Below are positions 1 to 6,560 of a stretch of 64,000 nt of DNA, piece by piece. The stretch lies in NCBI GenBank assembly GCA_017522685.1, contig JAFWYN010000005.1, positions 124,001 to 188,000 of the forward strand, read 5' to 3'. Numbering within the stretch: the first letter of the stretch is position 1; each line of letters opens with the position of its first letter. The stretch is from Lachnospiraceae bacterium. Lineage in GTDB: Bacteria; Bacillota_A; Clostridia; Lachnospirales; Lachnospiraceae. Made by a program: the position numbers and the translations under genes. Under the pieces are notes generated by a model. That model searched no databases and was not told where the DNA came from. It saw nothing but the letters and a program-made list of their open reading frames with translations.

Positions 1-47
1 CTTGCCAGCTCTTCCAAATGGTCTAATGTAATCTCTTTGTAGTACAT
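1..47 (-). CDS. Partial N-terminus, probable GNAT acetyltransferase
   Basis: The gene runs off the left edge. The first 15 residues read MYYKEITLDHLEELA. An AGGAG ribosome-binding site lies 8 bases before the ATG. The pattern of a short beta strand followed by an 'L-D-H-L-E-E-L-A' helix is typical of the start of GNAT acetyltransferases, which are common nearby, but 15 residues cannot prove a family. It diverges from the toxin gene to its right. Confidence 0.45.
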   Translation of the reverse strand, partial: MYYKEITLDHLEELA

Positions 48-91
48 TTTGAAACACTCCTAAATCTTATCTCTTCAGGTACAAATATAAT

Positions 92-110
92 TTGTCAACT
101 TAAGCGACAA
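92..110. promoter_or_regulatory. Palindrome in divergent intergenic region
   Basis: A 19-base near-perfect palindrome with TTGTC and GACAA outer arms around a CTTAAG centre. It lies between the leftmost gene and the toxin promoter, so it could be an operator for either. No regulator can be named from it. Confidence 0.4.
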
Positions 111-125
111 ATTGTGCAATAGCGC

Positions 126-154
126 TTGATTTTCGAACAAACATTCGATATAAT
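126..154 (+). promoter_or_regulatory. Toxin promoter with embedded LexA-box-like site
   Basis: TTGATT (126-131) and TATAAT (149-154) are separated by exactly 17 bases. The spacer contains CGAACAAACATTCG (134-147), which fits the Bacillus-type LexA (DinR) consensus CGAACRNRYGTTYG at all positions but one (A for G). Transcription would start near 161. A repressor bound here would cover the promoter, so the sequence suggests DNA-damage control of the small peptide downstream. LexA binding is inference. Confidence 0.6.
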
Positions 155-265
155 ATTTATGGGTGCTACCATAACGGTAGGCGGTTAGTCATTATTTCAG
201 AGGACTGTGACCTCTGTTTACATAGAAATCCATTTATGGAAATCTCAGAATGGAGGACTTTGCTT

Positions 266-364
266 ATGTTAACCATCGAAAGCTTGATTGCTGTTATTAG
301 CCTATGCGCTACATTCTTCAGTCTTGGCTATTCGCTTGGTCGTAATAGCAAGACACAAAAATAA
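266..364 (+). CDS. Small hydrophobic type I toxin-like peptide (32 aa)
   Basis: A 32-residue ORF with a GGAGGA site 8 bases upstream of its ATG. The peptide has a short acidic start, a hydrophobic membrane-spanning segment (about residues 5-24, LIAVISLCATFFSLGYSLG) and a polar basic tail RNSKTQK, the plan of Fst/TxpA/holin-like type I toxins. It has its own promoter, a leader of about 105 bases that can fold, and a strong terminator immediately after the stop. A convergent antisense RNA overlaps its 3' end. It is the only plus-strand gene in the window. Membrane toxicity is inferred from family resemblance. Confidence 0.7.
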   Translation: MLTIESLIAVISLCATFFSLGYSLGRNSKTQK

Positions 365-400
365 CCGCCCTGTCCTGAGAAAACTTGGCGGTTATTTTTA
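356..400. terminator. Bidirectional terminator shared by toxin mRNA and antisense RNA
   Basis: ATAACCGCC (361-369) pairs with GGCGGTTAT (387-395). T runs follow on the plus strand and A runs precede, so it can end transcription from both directions, as in convergent Fst/par-type loci. Confidence 0.8.
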
Positions 401-446
401 TAACTACAATTATTAGGGCTAACCGTCTATCGGTAGCACTTTTTCT
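357..446 (-). ncRNA. Putative antisense antitoxin RNA
   Basis: On the minus strand TTGACA (476-481) and TACTAT (453-458) are spaced by exactly 17 bases, a near-consensus promoter predicting a start near 446. The RNA would end at the shared terminator, giving about 90 nt, and overlaps the toxin transcript through the terminator stem. There is no plausible ORF or RBS in it. Its 5' end (417-439) resembles the toxin leader (163-190): both contain GTGCTACC and GGTTAG within a small hairpin. The antitoxin role is inference. Confidence 0.6.
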
Positions 447-506
447 ATAATCATAGTACCATCTTACCACCATTATGTCAAATATTTATTCGATTTTCAA
501 AGTCCT

Positions 507-596
507 TTAGGCGCCTATCCTTGACTTATAGGGAACAAAATCATCTCCTGTTTGCTTTACTATTACGCCATACATATCCAAGATTATAGCTTTCAT
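507..596 (-). pseudogene. Truncated HAD phosphatase gene
   Basis: The first 23 codons (MKAIILDMYGVIV...) match the N-terminus of HAD hydrolases, including the hhhhDxxG(V/T) motif with Asp7. The reading frame leaves homology after residue 23 and stops at 29 codons, so about 90 percent of the gene is missing. Its ATG overlaps the grpB-like stop (ATGA), so it was the next gene of that operon. The break lies just before the antisense RNA promoter, suggesting that the toxin locus and the deletion share a junction. Confidence 0.65.
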
Positions 597-1135
597 GCTT
601 TATTACCCTTTCGCCACAAATAAGCTTGCTCTAATATCTTACTGATAAATTCCTGCTTTCCTGCAGTGTAACTTTCTCGCTTATCAGAAAAATCCAACAT
701 TAATTTTTTCTTTAAGGCCTCATATTCTTTCGCATATTCAGGGAAAGCATTCATATAGTCTCGAAAATTTATGTAATTATTCCAATCAATACTATTCCAC
801 TTAACAACATGAATATGATGAGTTCGAATATCCTTCTCAAAATCTCCAATCACAAAAAGCAACTGTCCCTGCGCATCTTCTTTACGATATATAATTCCAT
901 TTTCCTCTAACAATGCAATATATGGTTTTATGCTGCTTAAATCATTAACACCTACTGCAATGTCTACAATGGGTTTTGCATCAATATTTTCAATAGCTGT
1001 ACTACCAACATGTTGAATATCAACAGCTACATCATTCAATATTGATTTCAACAATGAGATTATCTTCGTAGCCTCTTCTTCCCACATCATTTGGTGAGAA
1101 ATCAATTTCACAGTACCTCTTTTTAAACCAATCAT
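593..1135 (-). CDS. GrpB family protein (UPF0157)
   Basis: A 180-residue protein with the GrpB/UPF0157 signature HVGSTAI near residue 42 followed by AKPIVDIAV. The family has a nucleotidyltransferase-like fold, and members are often found as single-domain proteins or fused to dephospho-CoA kinase. The precise substrate is unknown. The length fits the family. It is the last intact gene of the left enzyme run and is translationally coupled to the HAD remnant by an ATGA overlap. Confidence 0.8.
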   Translation of the reverse strand: MIGLKRGTVKLISHQMMWEEEATKIISLLKSILNDVAVDIQHVGSTAIENIDAKPIVDIAVGVNDLSSIKPYIALLEENGIIYRKEDAQGQLLFVIGDFEKDIRTHHIHVVKWNSIDWNNYINFRDYMNAFPEYAKEYEALKKKLMLDFSDKRESYTAGKQEFISKILEQAYLWRKGNKA

Positions 1136-1205
1136 AGCTTTAGACCTCTTAATTTCAATTTGATTTCATGTTCTGCTTATGAAAAACACTCCTAAGCTTC
1201 TTAAT

Positions 1206-1448
1206 CTATTCCAGTTCCCCCTGCACCTTCGCACAATAAGTACATCTTCCATACTCATCCAACTCCAGCTTACGCAAGGTTTTCGACAATTCTTTGAAAA
1301 TCACCTTGTCAAAGTCTTCCGCTTCAACTACCGGGCTGTAACCTTTGTGCCCGCATATTGCGCAAGTATTGATGTATTTCTTTGCTGATTTGTCCCACTT
1401 TTCAATATAAATGGAGTAATCTCGTTTTGTGTGTTTGCTATGTGACAT
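1206..1448 (-). CDS. Small zinc-ribbon-like protein (80 aa)
   Basis: No named family is recognised. Two CxxC pairs (CAIC near 29-32 and CTYC near 69-72) are separated by a charged helical stretch and could bind one zinc. The N-terminus is basic (SHSKHTKRDYS). A good RBS is present, and the gene lies 10 bases from its upstream neighbour in the same run, so it is likely real. A plus-strand frame over the same DNA lacks an RBS and was discarded. Confidence 0.6.
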   Translation of the reverse strand: MSHSKHTKRDYSIYIEKWDKSAKKYINTCAICGHKGYSPVVEAEDFDKVIFKELSKTLRKLELDEYGRCTYCAKVQGELE

Positions 1449-1458
1449 TCCTTTTCCC

Positions 1459-1929
1459 CTAATTTTCTAAAGAACACTCAAAAATTTCATTCTCTTGTTT
1501 GAAATCATTTCTGGAATACCAATTAACAGAATTAGCACTTGGCCATACAAATATCAGTTCACAATCTTCTTTCACCAGATATTCTTTTACATATGTCAAT
1601 AATTCTGTTCCTATGTTCTTGTTGCGATACTCCTTTAACGTATAAACATTGGTCAAATAAGAAATGTATTTGGGGTTTCTGTTTGGCTTAGGTGTTTTGG
1701 GTATTACATACACAAACATGGATGAAATAATCAAATCGCCTTCACTCGCCACAAAAGCTTTATATTCTTTATGTTCCCTTAAAAATTCAACAAACTCTTC
1801 CAGGAATTTGCTCTTATCTACTCCAGCCAGCTGTGAAGTATGATAATCTGCATCGTCTTCTTCGCAATGCAGCCATTTCATCTCTGCCAACTGCAGATAG
1901 TCTTTTTCCTGTGCCATTCTCAATTCCAT
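1459..1929 (-). CDS. GNAT N-acetyltransferase (paralogue 1)
   Basis: A 156-residue GNAT. Motif A, which binds acetyl-CoA, is seen as YRNKNIGTELL after the beta4 strand YISYLTNVYTL. The C-terminal WYSRNDFKQ is the usual beta6/alpha4 'WYxxxGF' element with the Gly replaced by Asp. About three quarters of its residues are identical by eye to the GNAT at 4649-5116, so the pair arose by duplication inside this run. It starts 4 bases after the methyltransferase. The substrate is not predictable. Confidence 0.85.
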   Translation of the reverse strand: MELRMAQEKDYLQLAEMKWLHCEEDDADYHTSQLAGVDKSKFLEEFVEFLREHKEYKAFVASEGDLIISSMFVYVIPKTPKPNRNPKYISYLTNVYTLKEYRNKNIGTELLTYVKEYLVKEDCELIFVWPSANSVNWYSRNDFKQENEIFECSLEN

Positions 1930-1933
1930 GATT

Positions 1934-2665
1934 TCACTCCCCCATCTTCACCGCTCTGGTCAAAAAGTGCAACTCCGTGATATCCTCCAGCTGGCATTCC
2001 ACATAACCGTTGATAATCAGACCGCATTCAATCTGCCCGCCGATATAATCTTCCATGGTGTGGCCGTATTCCACCCAGCCACCCATCTCGTCATGGTCCG
2101 CCGAACAATAAGGCATTCTGTTTACAGCCTTATAATAGCCGCCCTCTTCGTCTTCTATGAAGTCACAAAGATAATTCACCGGACTGGGCGCCATCATAAT
2201 AAAGCGGCCGCCCACCTTCAGCATTCTGCTGACTTCCCGAAATACCGGCTTTACATCCGGCACATACATAAGCGATGACGGATTCAATATGTAGTCAAAG
2301 CTGTCATCCTCATAGCATGACAAATCACACATATTCCCCTTTTCAATGCGGATAGTAAGCTGCTCTGCTTCTGCCACCTTTCTATCCTTCTCCAGCATCT
2401 TCTCCGAAAGATCCAAAATCGTCACATCTGCACCTGCACAGGCAAGTAGCGGTGCCTGCAAGCCTCCCGCTCCTGCCAAACACAGGACCTTTTTCCCTTT
2501 GATATCCTTAAGCCAGTCTGTCGGTATTTCCTTATCAAAAAACTTTATGGAAAGCCTGCCCTCTCTGGCCCGCTGCATTTCCTCAGCAGTGGCGCAGGCA
2601 GACCAATTTACATTGTTTTCTACCAGATTGTTTATGTTTTTTTCTACTTGTTCAAATATGTTCAT
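1934..2665 (-). CDS. Class I SAM-dependent methyltransferase
   Basis: A 243-residue Rossmann methyltransferase. Motif I is VLCLAGAGGLQAP (about residues 60-72), the motif II acidic loop is VTILDLSEKML, and a motif IV-like FDYILNPSSLMYV is followed by RMLKVGGRFIM. The N-terminal 50 residues, rich in WSACATAEE, are seen in a clostridial subgroup of Methyltransf_11 proteins. The acceptor is unknown. It lies between a CHAP-like protein and a GNAT with gaps of only a few bases. Confidence 0.85.
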   Translation of the reverse strand: MNIFEQVEKNINNLVENNVNWSACATAEEMQRAREGRLSIKFFDKEIPTDWLKDIKGKKVLCLAGAGGLQAPLLACAGADVTILDLSEKMLEKDRKVAEAEQLTIRIEKGNMCDLSCYEDDSFDYILNPSSLMYVPDVKPVFREVSRMLKVGGRFIMMAPSPVNYLCDFIEDEEGGYYKAVNRMPYCSADHDEMGGWVEYGHTMEDYIGGQIECGLIINGYVECQLEDITELHFLTRAVKMGE

Positions 2666-2668
2666 TAA

Positions 2669-3199
2669 CTAATTCTCCAAATATCTGTAACCGTCAGGAA
2701 TTCTAATATATGACCTTATATGGTCATCTATGGGACGTTCAATTACCCTCGATATATTATCATTAAAGGTATTCCCCTCTGCTACAATGATTGTATTATC
2801 TTTCACTTCTAATATGATGCCTATATGGTCATGTTCCTGATTGATAAAAACTCTATCATAAATTACAATATCGCCGGGCTTGGGAACAAAGTTTTCATTT
2901 CTTCTATGATATTCAATACGACTATCACCCATTGCATATTCTTCCCAACCGCCACAACCGGCCAAACTACAGGTTACGCATTCGTTGGGGCTATATGGAA
3001 ACTGAAACCCGGCCTCCATACAACAATAGTAAACAAATGCCGCACACCACAGTCTGTCAGCATCCTTAATGTTCCATTTGGGGAAATGTTTGATAATAGG
3101 CTCAATGTTTGACTCTTTCCCTTCCAAATATCCATGAAAAGGCATTTCTGCTTTCTCTCTTGCAATTTTTACCAATTTTTCTTTTGTTGCGTTTTCCAT
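2669..3199 (-). CDS. CHAP/NlpC-P60-like cysteine amidase domain protein
   Basis: A 176-residue protein with a papain-like amidase core. The nucleophile motif is WCAAFVYYC (Cys52), followed by KPGDIVIYD (107-115), HDHIGIIL with the catalytic His (123-130) and VAEGN (139-143). This arrangement is that of CHAP domains. There is no signal peptide, wall-binding domain or holin, so it looks cytoplasmic rather than a lysin. The role within a run of modifying enzymes is unclear. Confidence 0.75.
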   Translation of the reverse strand: MENATKEKLVKIAREKAEMPFHGYLEGKESNIEPIIKHFPKWNIKDADRLWCAAFVYYCCMEAGFQFPYSPNECVTCSLAGCGGWEEYAMGDSRIEYHRRNENFVPKPGDIVIYDRVFINQEHDHIGIILEVKDNTIIVAEGNTFNDNISRVIERPIDDHIRSYIRIPDGYRYLEN

Positions 3200-3212
3200 A
3201 AAGGTCTTCTCC

Positions 3213-4109
3213 TTAAAATTCCCTATACCAGGTCGGTATAACCTGCTTCATCTTGTCGTACCATTTCACTACATTTCGATTCAGTTCCATGATACTATCC
3301 AGACAATCCGGTGCGAAGTACTTCGCCCATACGATAGAAGTGATGGCACTGGTAGCTAAATACAAAGCCAGTATGCGCCAAAACTCTTCCGGCACCTGAG
3401 AATCAAAGTATCCGTCAATCTGCCCTACTGCAAATGCAGTATGCTCTACACCGATACTTTTAAAATCCACCCATGGGTCAGCAACCCCTTCAAAATCCAC
3501 AGTCTGCCAATCTATCACAAATAATTCCTCACCTTGGATAATCAAATTGCCCAGGTGAAAATCTCCGTGAATATAGCACTGGCTTCTGTCATGTAAGAGA
3601 TGCTTGTTTTCTTCTATGAAAGCCAAAATCTCGTCCGCACCCTCAAAGGGGATTCCTTCATTTTTATAGGCATCTATCCTTGGGCTAATCACCTCAAAAT
3701 ACCTGTCATACCAATTCTGCTCTGCACTTTTTATGGGTGCATTTTCATGAATGCCCCGCAATATCTGTCCTGCCTTTACTCCCAGCCGGTACTGCTTATC
3801 CTTAGGCATATCCGGCAATACCTTCTCGGCCTCTTTGCCTTCCATCCACTCTAAAAGCATATAAACAGACTGCCCCTCTTCACACAGTCCAAAATCCACA
3901 GCCTGAGGAACCGACAGATTTGCCTTGTTCAAAGAAGACAAGAAGTCATAATCCTTCTTTTTTGTATCATGCTCAGCTATTTGCGAAATACGCAGTAGAA
4001 GCTTTTGTCCGTCCACGGTCTCGATATAATATTTTCTGTCACCGGACATTCCGTCCTTTATCTCTTTCACTAACGTAAAAGTGGATGCTGCAGGGATATC
4101 TTTAAACAT
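3213..4109 (-). CDS. APH-family phosphotransferase
   Basis: About 298 residues of aminoglycoside phosphotransferase/choline kinase fold. The Brenner motif HGDFHLGN (about 181-188) supplies the catalytic Asp and Asn, and VIDWQTVDF (about 198) the metal-binding Asp. The ATG at 4109 is chosen because GAGGTGA stands 5 bases upstream; the longer frame starts inside that site. Members phosphorylate hydroxyls of aminoglycosides, sugars or choline, and resistance cannot be inferred. It is part of the left enzyme run. Confidence 0.8.
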   Translation of the reverse strand: MFKDIPAASTFTLVKEIKDGMSGDRKYYIETVDGQKLLLRISQIAEHDTKKKDYDFLSSLNKANLSVPQAVDFGLCEEGQSVYMLLEWMEGKEAEKVLPDMPKDKQYRLGVKAGQILRGIHENAPIKSAEQNWYDRYFEVISPRIDAYKNEGIPFEGADEILAFIEENKHLLHDRSQCYIHGDFHLGNLIIQGEELFVIDWQTVDFEGVADPWVDFKSIGVEHTAFAVGQIDGYFDSQVPEEFWRILALYLATSAITSIVWAKYFAPDCLDSIMELNRNVVKWYDKMKQVIPTWYREF

Positions 4110-4144
4110 GATTGTCACCTCTTTTGAAAATTGAATCTGAATAA

Positions 4145-4633
4145 CTACCTATCTCTTTCCTCCATCACATGTATCGTCTTTCTCTCACCCAGAATCTCAT
4201 GGATTTTCTCTTTGATAAACTCAGGCTTAATCTTGCTTGTCTCAATCTCCTCGATAGGCAACCAAACCAAGTCTTCACCTTCATCGGTGGTCTGCTTACA
4301 CCGGCTAAACTCCTCCTCCGTAAGCTTCATACGGTAGTAAAACTCCAAGGTATGGCAATCCATTCCATCGATTTTGCCACCGATTCCCTTGAAGAAATTC
4401 TCACATACCACCGCCAGATAATCCACCTTTGCACGGATACCGGCCTCTTCCAAAACTTCCCTTTCAATACACTCTTTCGATGTTTCGCCCATATGAACAC
4501 CACCGCCGATCATATAGTAATAATCGCCAATGGCACTCTTTACAAAAAGCATTTTATTATCATGGATGATTATTCCGCCGGTACGATACCGAAACCAATT
4601 ATTCCCTTTTTCAAATCCGCAGTCGTAGTTCAT
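4145..4633 (-). CDS. NUDIX hydrolase
   Basis: A 162-residue NUDIX protein. The box starts at GGGVHMGET and ends REVLEEAGI, with the full set of metal-binding Glu residues. The N-terminus (NNWFRYRTGGIIIHDNKML) and a later LVWLPIEEIE strand are typical of MutT-like enzymes. NUDIX enzymes cleave X-linked nucleoside diphosphates (ADP-ribose, NADH, oxidised dNTPs). Proximity to KptA and PARG-like genes makes ADP-ribose a reasonable but unproven substrate. Confidence 0.85.
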   Translation of the reverse strand: MNYDCGFEKGNNWFRYRTGGIIIHDNKMLFVKSAIGDYYYMIGGGVHMGETSKECIEREVLEEAGIRAKVDYLAVVCENFFKGIGGKIDGMDCHTLEFYYRMKLTEEEFSRCKQTTDEGEDLVWLPIEEIETSKIKPEFIKEKIHEILGERKTIHVMEERDR

Positions 4634-4648
4634 GCTAGTTACTCTCCT

Positions 4649-5116
4649 CTAATTTAATTCACATTCCCAAATTTCATTTTCCTGCTTGAAATTATTTCTG
4701 TTGTACCAGTCAACAGACTTTTCGCTAGGCCACACAAATAACAATTCACAATCCTCTTTTGCCAACTGTGCCTTTATGTAGGTTAATAACTCAGTTCCGA
4801 TTTTCTGATTGCGATATTCCTTTAATGTATACACATTGGTTAAATACGCTATGTATTTTTGTTTTCTATTTGGCTTCGGTGTTTTAGGGATGACATATAC
4901 AAACATGGACGAAACCACCACTTTATCCTCACAGACTAAAAACACTTTATATTCCGTATGCTTCTTTAAGAATTCTACAAACTCTTCTTGAAATTGTTCT
5001 TTATCCACACCCTGTAAATGATTTGTATGATAATTCATATCGTCTTCTTCACAGTGTAGCCACTTCATCTCTGCTAGCTGCCAATAATCCTTTTCCTGTG
5101 CCATTCTTAGTTCCAT
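4649..5116 (-). CDS. GNAT N-acetyltransferase (paralogue 2)
   Basis: A 155-residue close paralogue of the gene at 1459-1929, with the same MELRMAQEKDY start, the acetyl-CoA loop YRNQKIGTELL and the end WYNRNNFKQENEIWE. Divergence is spread over the protein, so the duplication is not recent. It sits between the NUDIX gene and kptA with short gaps. Confidence 0.85.
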   Translation of the reverse strand: MELRMAQEKDYWQLAEMKWLHCEEDDMNYHTNHLQGVDKEQFQEEFVEFLKKHTEYKVFLVCEDKVVVSSMFVYVIPKTPKPNRKQKYIAYLTNVYTLKEYRNQKIGTELLTYIKAQLAKEDCELLFVWPSEKSVDWYNRNNFKQENEIWECELN

Positions 5117-5144
5117 GATGTTACCTCTCTATTTCCTATTATCT

Positions 5145-5681
5145 CTAACTCTGCTCCTCCAAATATTTCGCAGGCACTTCCTTGGTCAGCCACACACCAT
5201 TCACCGACCTGTAAAACAGATAACCGTCACGAGCCATCTCCTTCGCCAACACCTTATAAATAACCGGCTTACCATGACGCTTTCCTACCTTCACAGCCGT
5301 GTCATAATCCTGGCTCATATGCACATAAAGTCTGCTCTTAGGAATCAGTCCGGACCGGTTGATGGACTCCGCATACTTCTCGCCTGTGCCGTGCCACAGA
5401 ATCTCCGGGGGCGTCACCTGTGCAAGCTCCACATCCACCGGAATGGAATGTCCCTGATTGGCGCGAATTAGGGTTTTATCCTCATTGAAGGAATACCGCT
5501 GCTTTTCATCCGTAGCCACAATATCCTCCAAAATCTGCATATCCATAGGATGAGTGCGGCCCACACCTTCTATCAGCTCAGACACATTGGCCCATCCATG
5601 TTCATCTACAGTAATCCCGATAACCTCCGGCTTGTGCCGCAGGATTAGGGAAATATATCTACTGGTTTCTTCTTTTCTCAT
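5145..5681 (-). CDS. kptA: RNA 2'-phosphotransferase (Tpt1/KptA)
   Basis: KptA/Tpt1 transfers an internal RNA 2'-phosphate to NAD+, releasing nicotinamide and ADP-ribose 1'',2''-cyclic phosphate. The family hallmarks are all visible: SLILRHKP (11-18), RANQGHS (73-79), LWHGT (95-99), VHMS (120-123) and YRSVNGVWLT (157-166). The length of 178 residues is normal. The ATG at 5681 follows GAGGGAG by 9 bases; an in-frame ATG 18 bases upstream is less well placed. Bacteria lack the eukaryotic tRNA-splicing 2'-phosphate, so the natural substrate may come from RNA repair or ADP-ribosylation chemistry. Confidence 0.92.
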   Translation of the reverse strand: MRKEETSRYISLILRHKPEVIGITVDEHGWANVSELIEGVGRTHPMDMQILEDIVATDEKQRYSFNEDKTLIRANQGHSIPVDVELAQVTPPEILWHGTGEKYAESINRSGLIPKSRLYVHMSQDYDTAVKVGKRHGKPVIYKVLAKEMARDGYLFYRSVNGVWLTKEVPAKYLEEQS

Positions 5682-5741
5682 TTTTGTTTTCTCCCTCATA
5701 TTTATTGCTTTCTCTCCTCTAGAAATCCTTTACCACGATCT

Positions 5742-6476
5742 TTAACCCTTCCTCGCCTTCATTTCCACCCATACCGGTTTATATCCGGCATTCATGGCAA
5801 CTCTTTTTGATGCAATATTTGACCATGCCGTTCCGTAGTAGGGTATTTTCTTTCTCTTTAACACTTCTTTGGAGATGATTCTAACTAAGTCCGTTGCAAC
5901 ATGATGCTGTTGACTCTCCGGTACTACGTCAATACCGATTTGCCAGATATCATCAGTATCATTACTTGCTGCAGCCACTCCGAGTATTTCGCCATTTTCA
6001 TAGGCTACCACTGCCAGCATATCCTTTCGGGCACTCTCTTGAGAGTATCCCAGTGCCATGTGAAATCTGTGGTCACCGTATAGCTTTTTTATCGCCTCAC
6101 CCTCCAGAATTTCAAACTCAAAAGCAGGATTTACCGGTTGGATTTCTCTCCTGTCTGGCAGGTAAAATTCTTCGATTTCACTTATGACAGCTCCGTGCTT
6201 CTTTAACCCCTGCTCCAAAATATTCAGGGGCATATCAAAGCACCGGAAACCGTCCATATTTGCTATATAATCGGTTATAAACGACTCCAACTCCGGTCGG
6301 ACCGCCGCTACAGCAGCCTTTCCGAAGCAAGCCATAAAAAACAATAAGTCATCATCTATGTTGCGGCGCTTTGAAGGATTTGGGGTAAAAATCTTAACAA
6401 CATTTTCTTCCCTCTCAAAGTCTCCCTTTACCGCGTTTAAATCAATCGCCAGCTGTTCTTTCAAAGCCGAAATCAT
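5742..6476 (-). CDS. GNAT family acetyltransferase with N-terminal extension
   Basis: About 244 residues from the ATG at 6476, which has AAAGGAG upstream. The C-terminal half (from about residue 115) is a GNAT fold: FRFHMALGYSQES, ILGVAAASNDT, IGIDVVPESQQHHVATDLV and a final 'NIASKRVAMNAGYKPVW'. The acetyl-CoA loop reads QQHHVA instead of Q/RxxGxG/A, so binding may be altered. The N-terminal half is a second, degenerate GNAT-like or cofactor domain. Two hairpins (6484-6560) lie just upstream. Confidence 0.7.
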   Translation of the reverse strand: MISALKEQLAIDLNAVKGDFEREENVVKIFTPNPSKRRNIDDDLLFFMACFGKAAVAAVRPELESFITDYIANMDGFRCFDMPLNILEQGLKKHGAVISEIEEFYLPDRREIQPVNPAFEFEILEGEAIKKLYGDHRFHMALGYSQESARKDMLAVVAYENGEILGVAAASNDTDDIWQIGIDVVPESQQHHVATDLVRIISKEVLKRKKIPYYGTAWSNIASKRVAMNAGYKPVWVEMKARKG

Positions 6477-6483
6477 GGTCTTC

Positions 6484-6560
6484 TCCTTTATTCCCGTGCA
6501 TACCACAAGCCATGCTTGTGGTACTGCCTAAATAGAAAGTGAAAAATCATTGATTTTTCA
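6484..6560 (-). repeat. Two tandem intergenic hairpins
   Basis: ACCACAAG pairs with CTTGTGGT around an ATGG-type loop, and next to it GTGAAAAATCA pairs with TGATTTTTCAC around a 1-3 base loop. They separate the ART-like/GNAT gene from the next GNAT. Neither has a long T run, so terminator or mRNA-processing functions are both possible. Confidence 0.55.

Noticed and set aside
2669..3199. Phage endolysin/prophage remnant
   Set aside because: The CHAP-like protein lacks a wall-binding domain and signal, and no other phage gene is nearby.
3213..4109. Aminoglycoside resistance gene
   Set aside because: The APH fold is shared by many kinases and the sequence does not match a named resistance subtype that I recognise.
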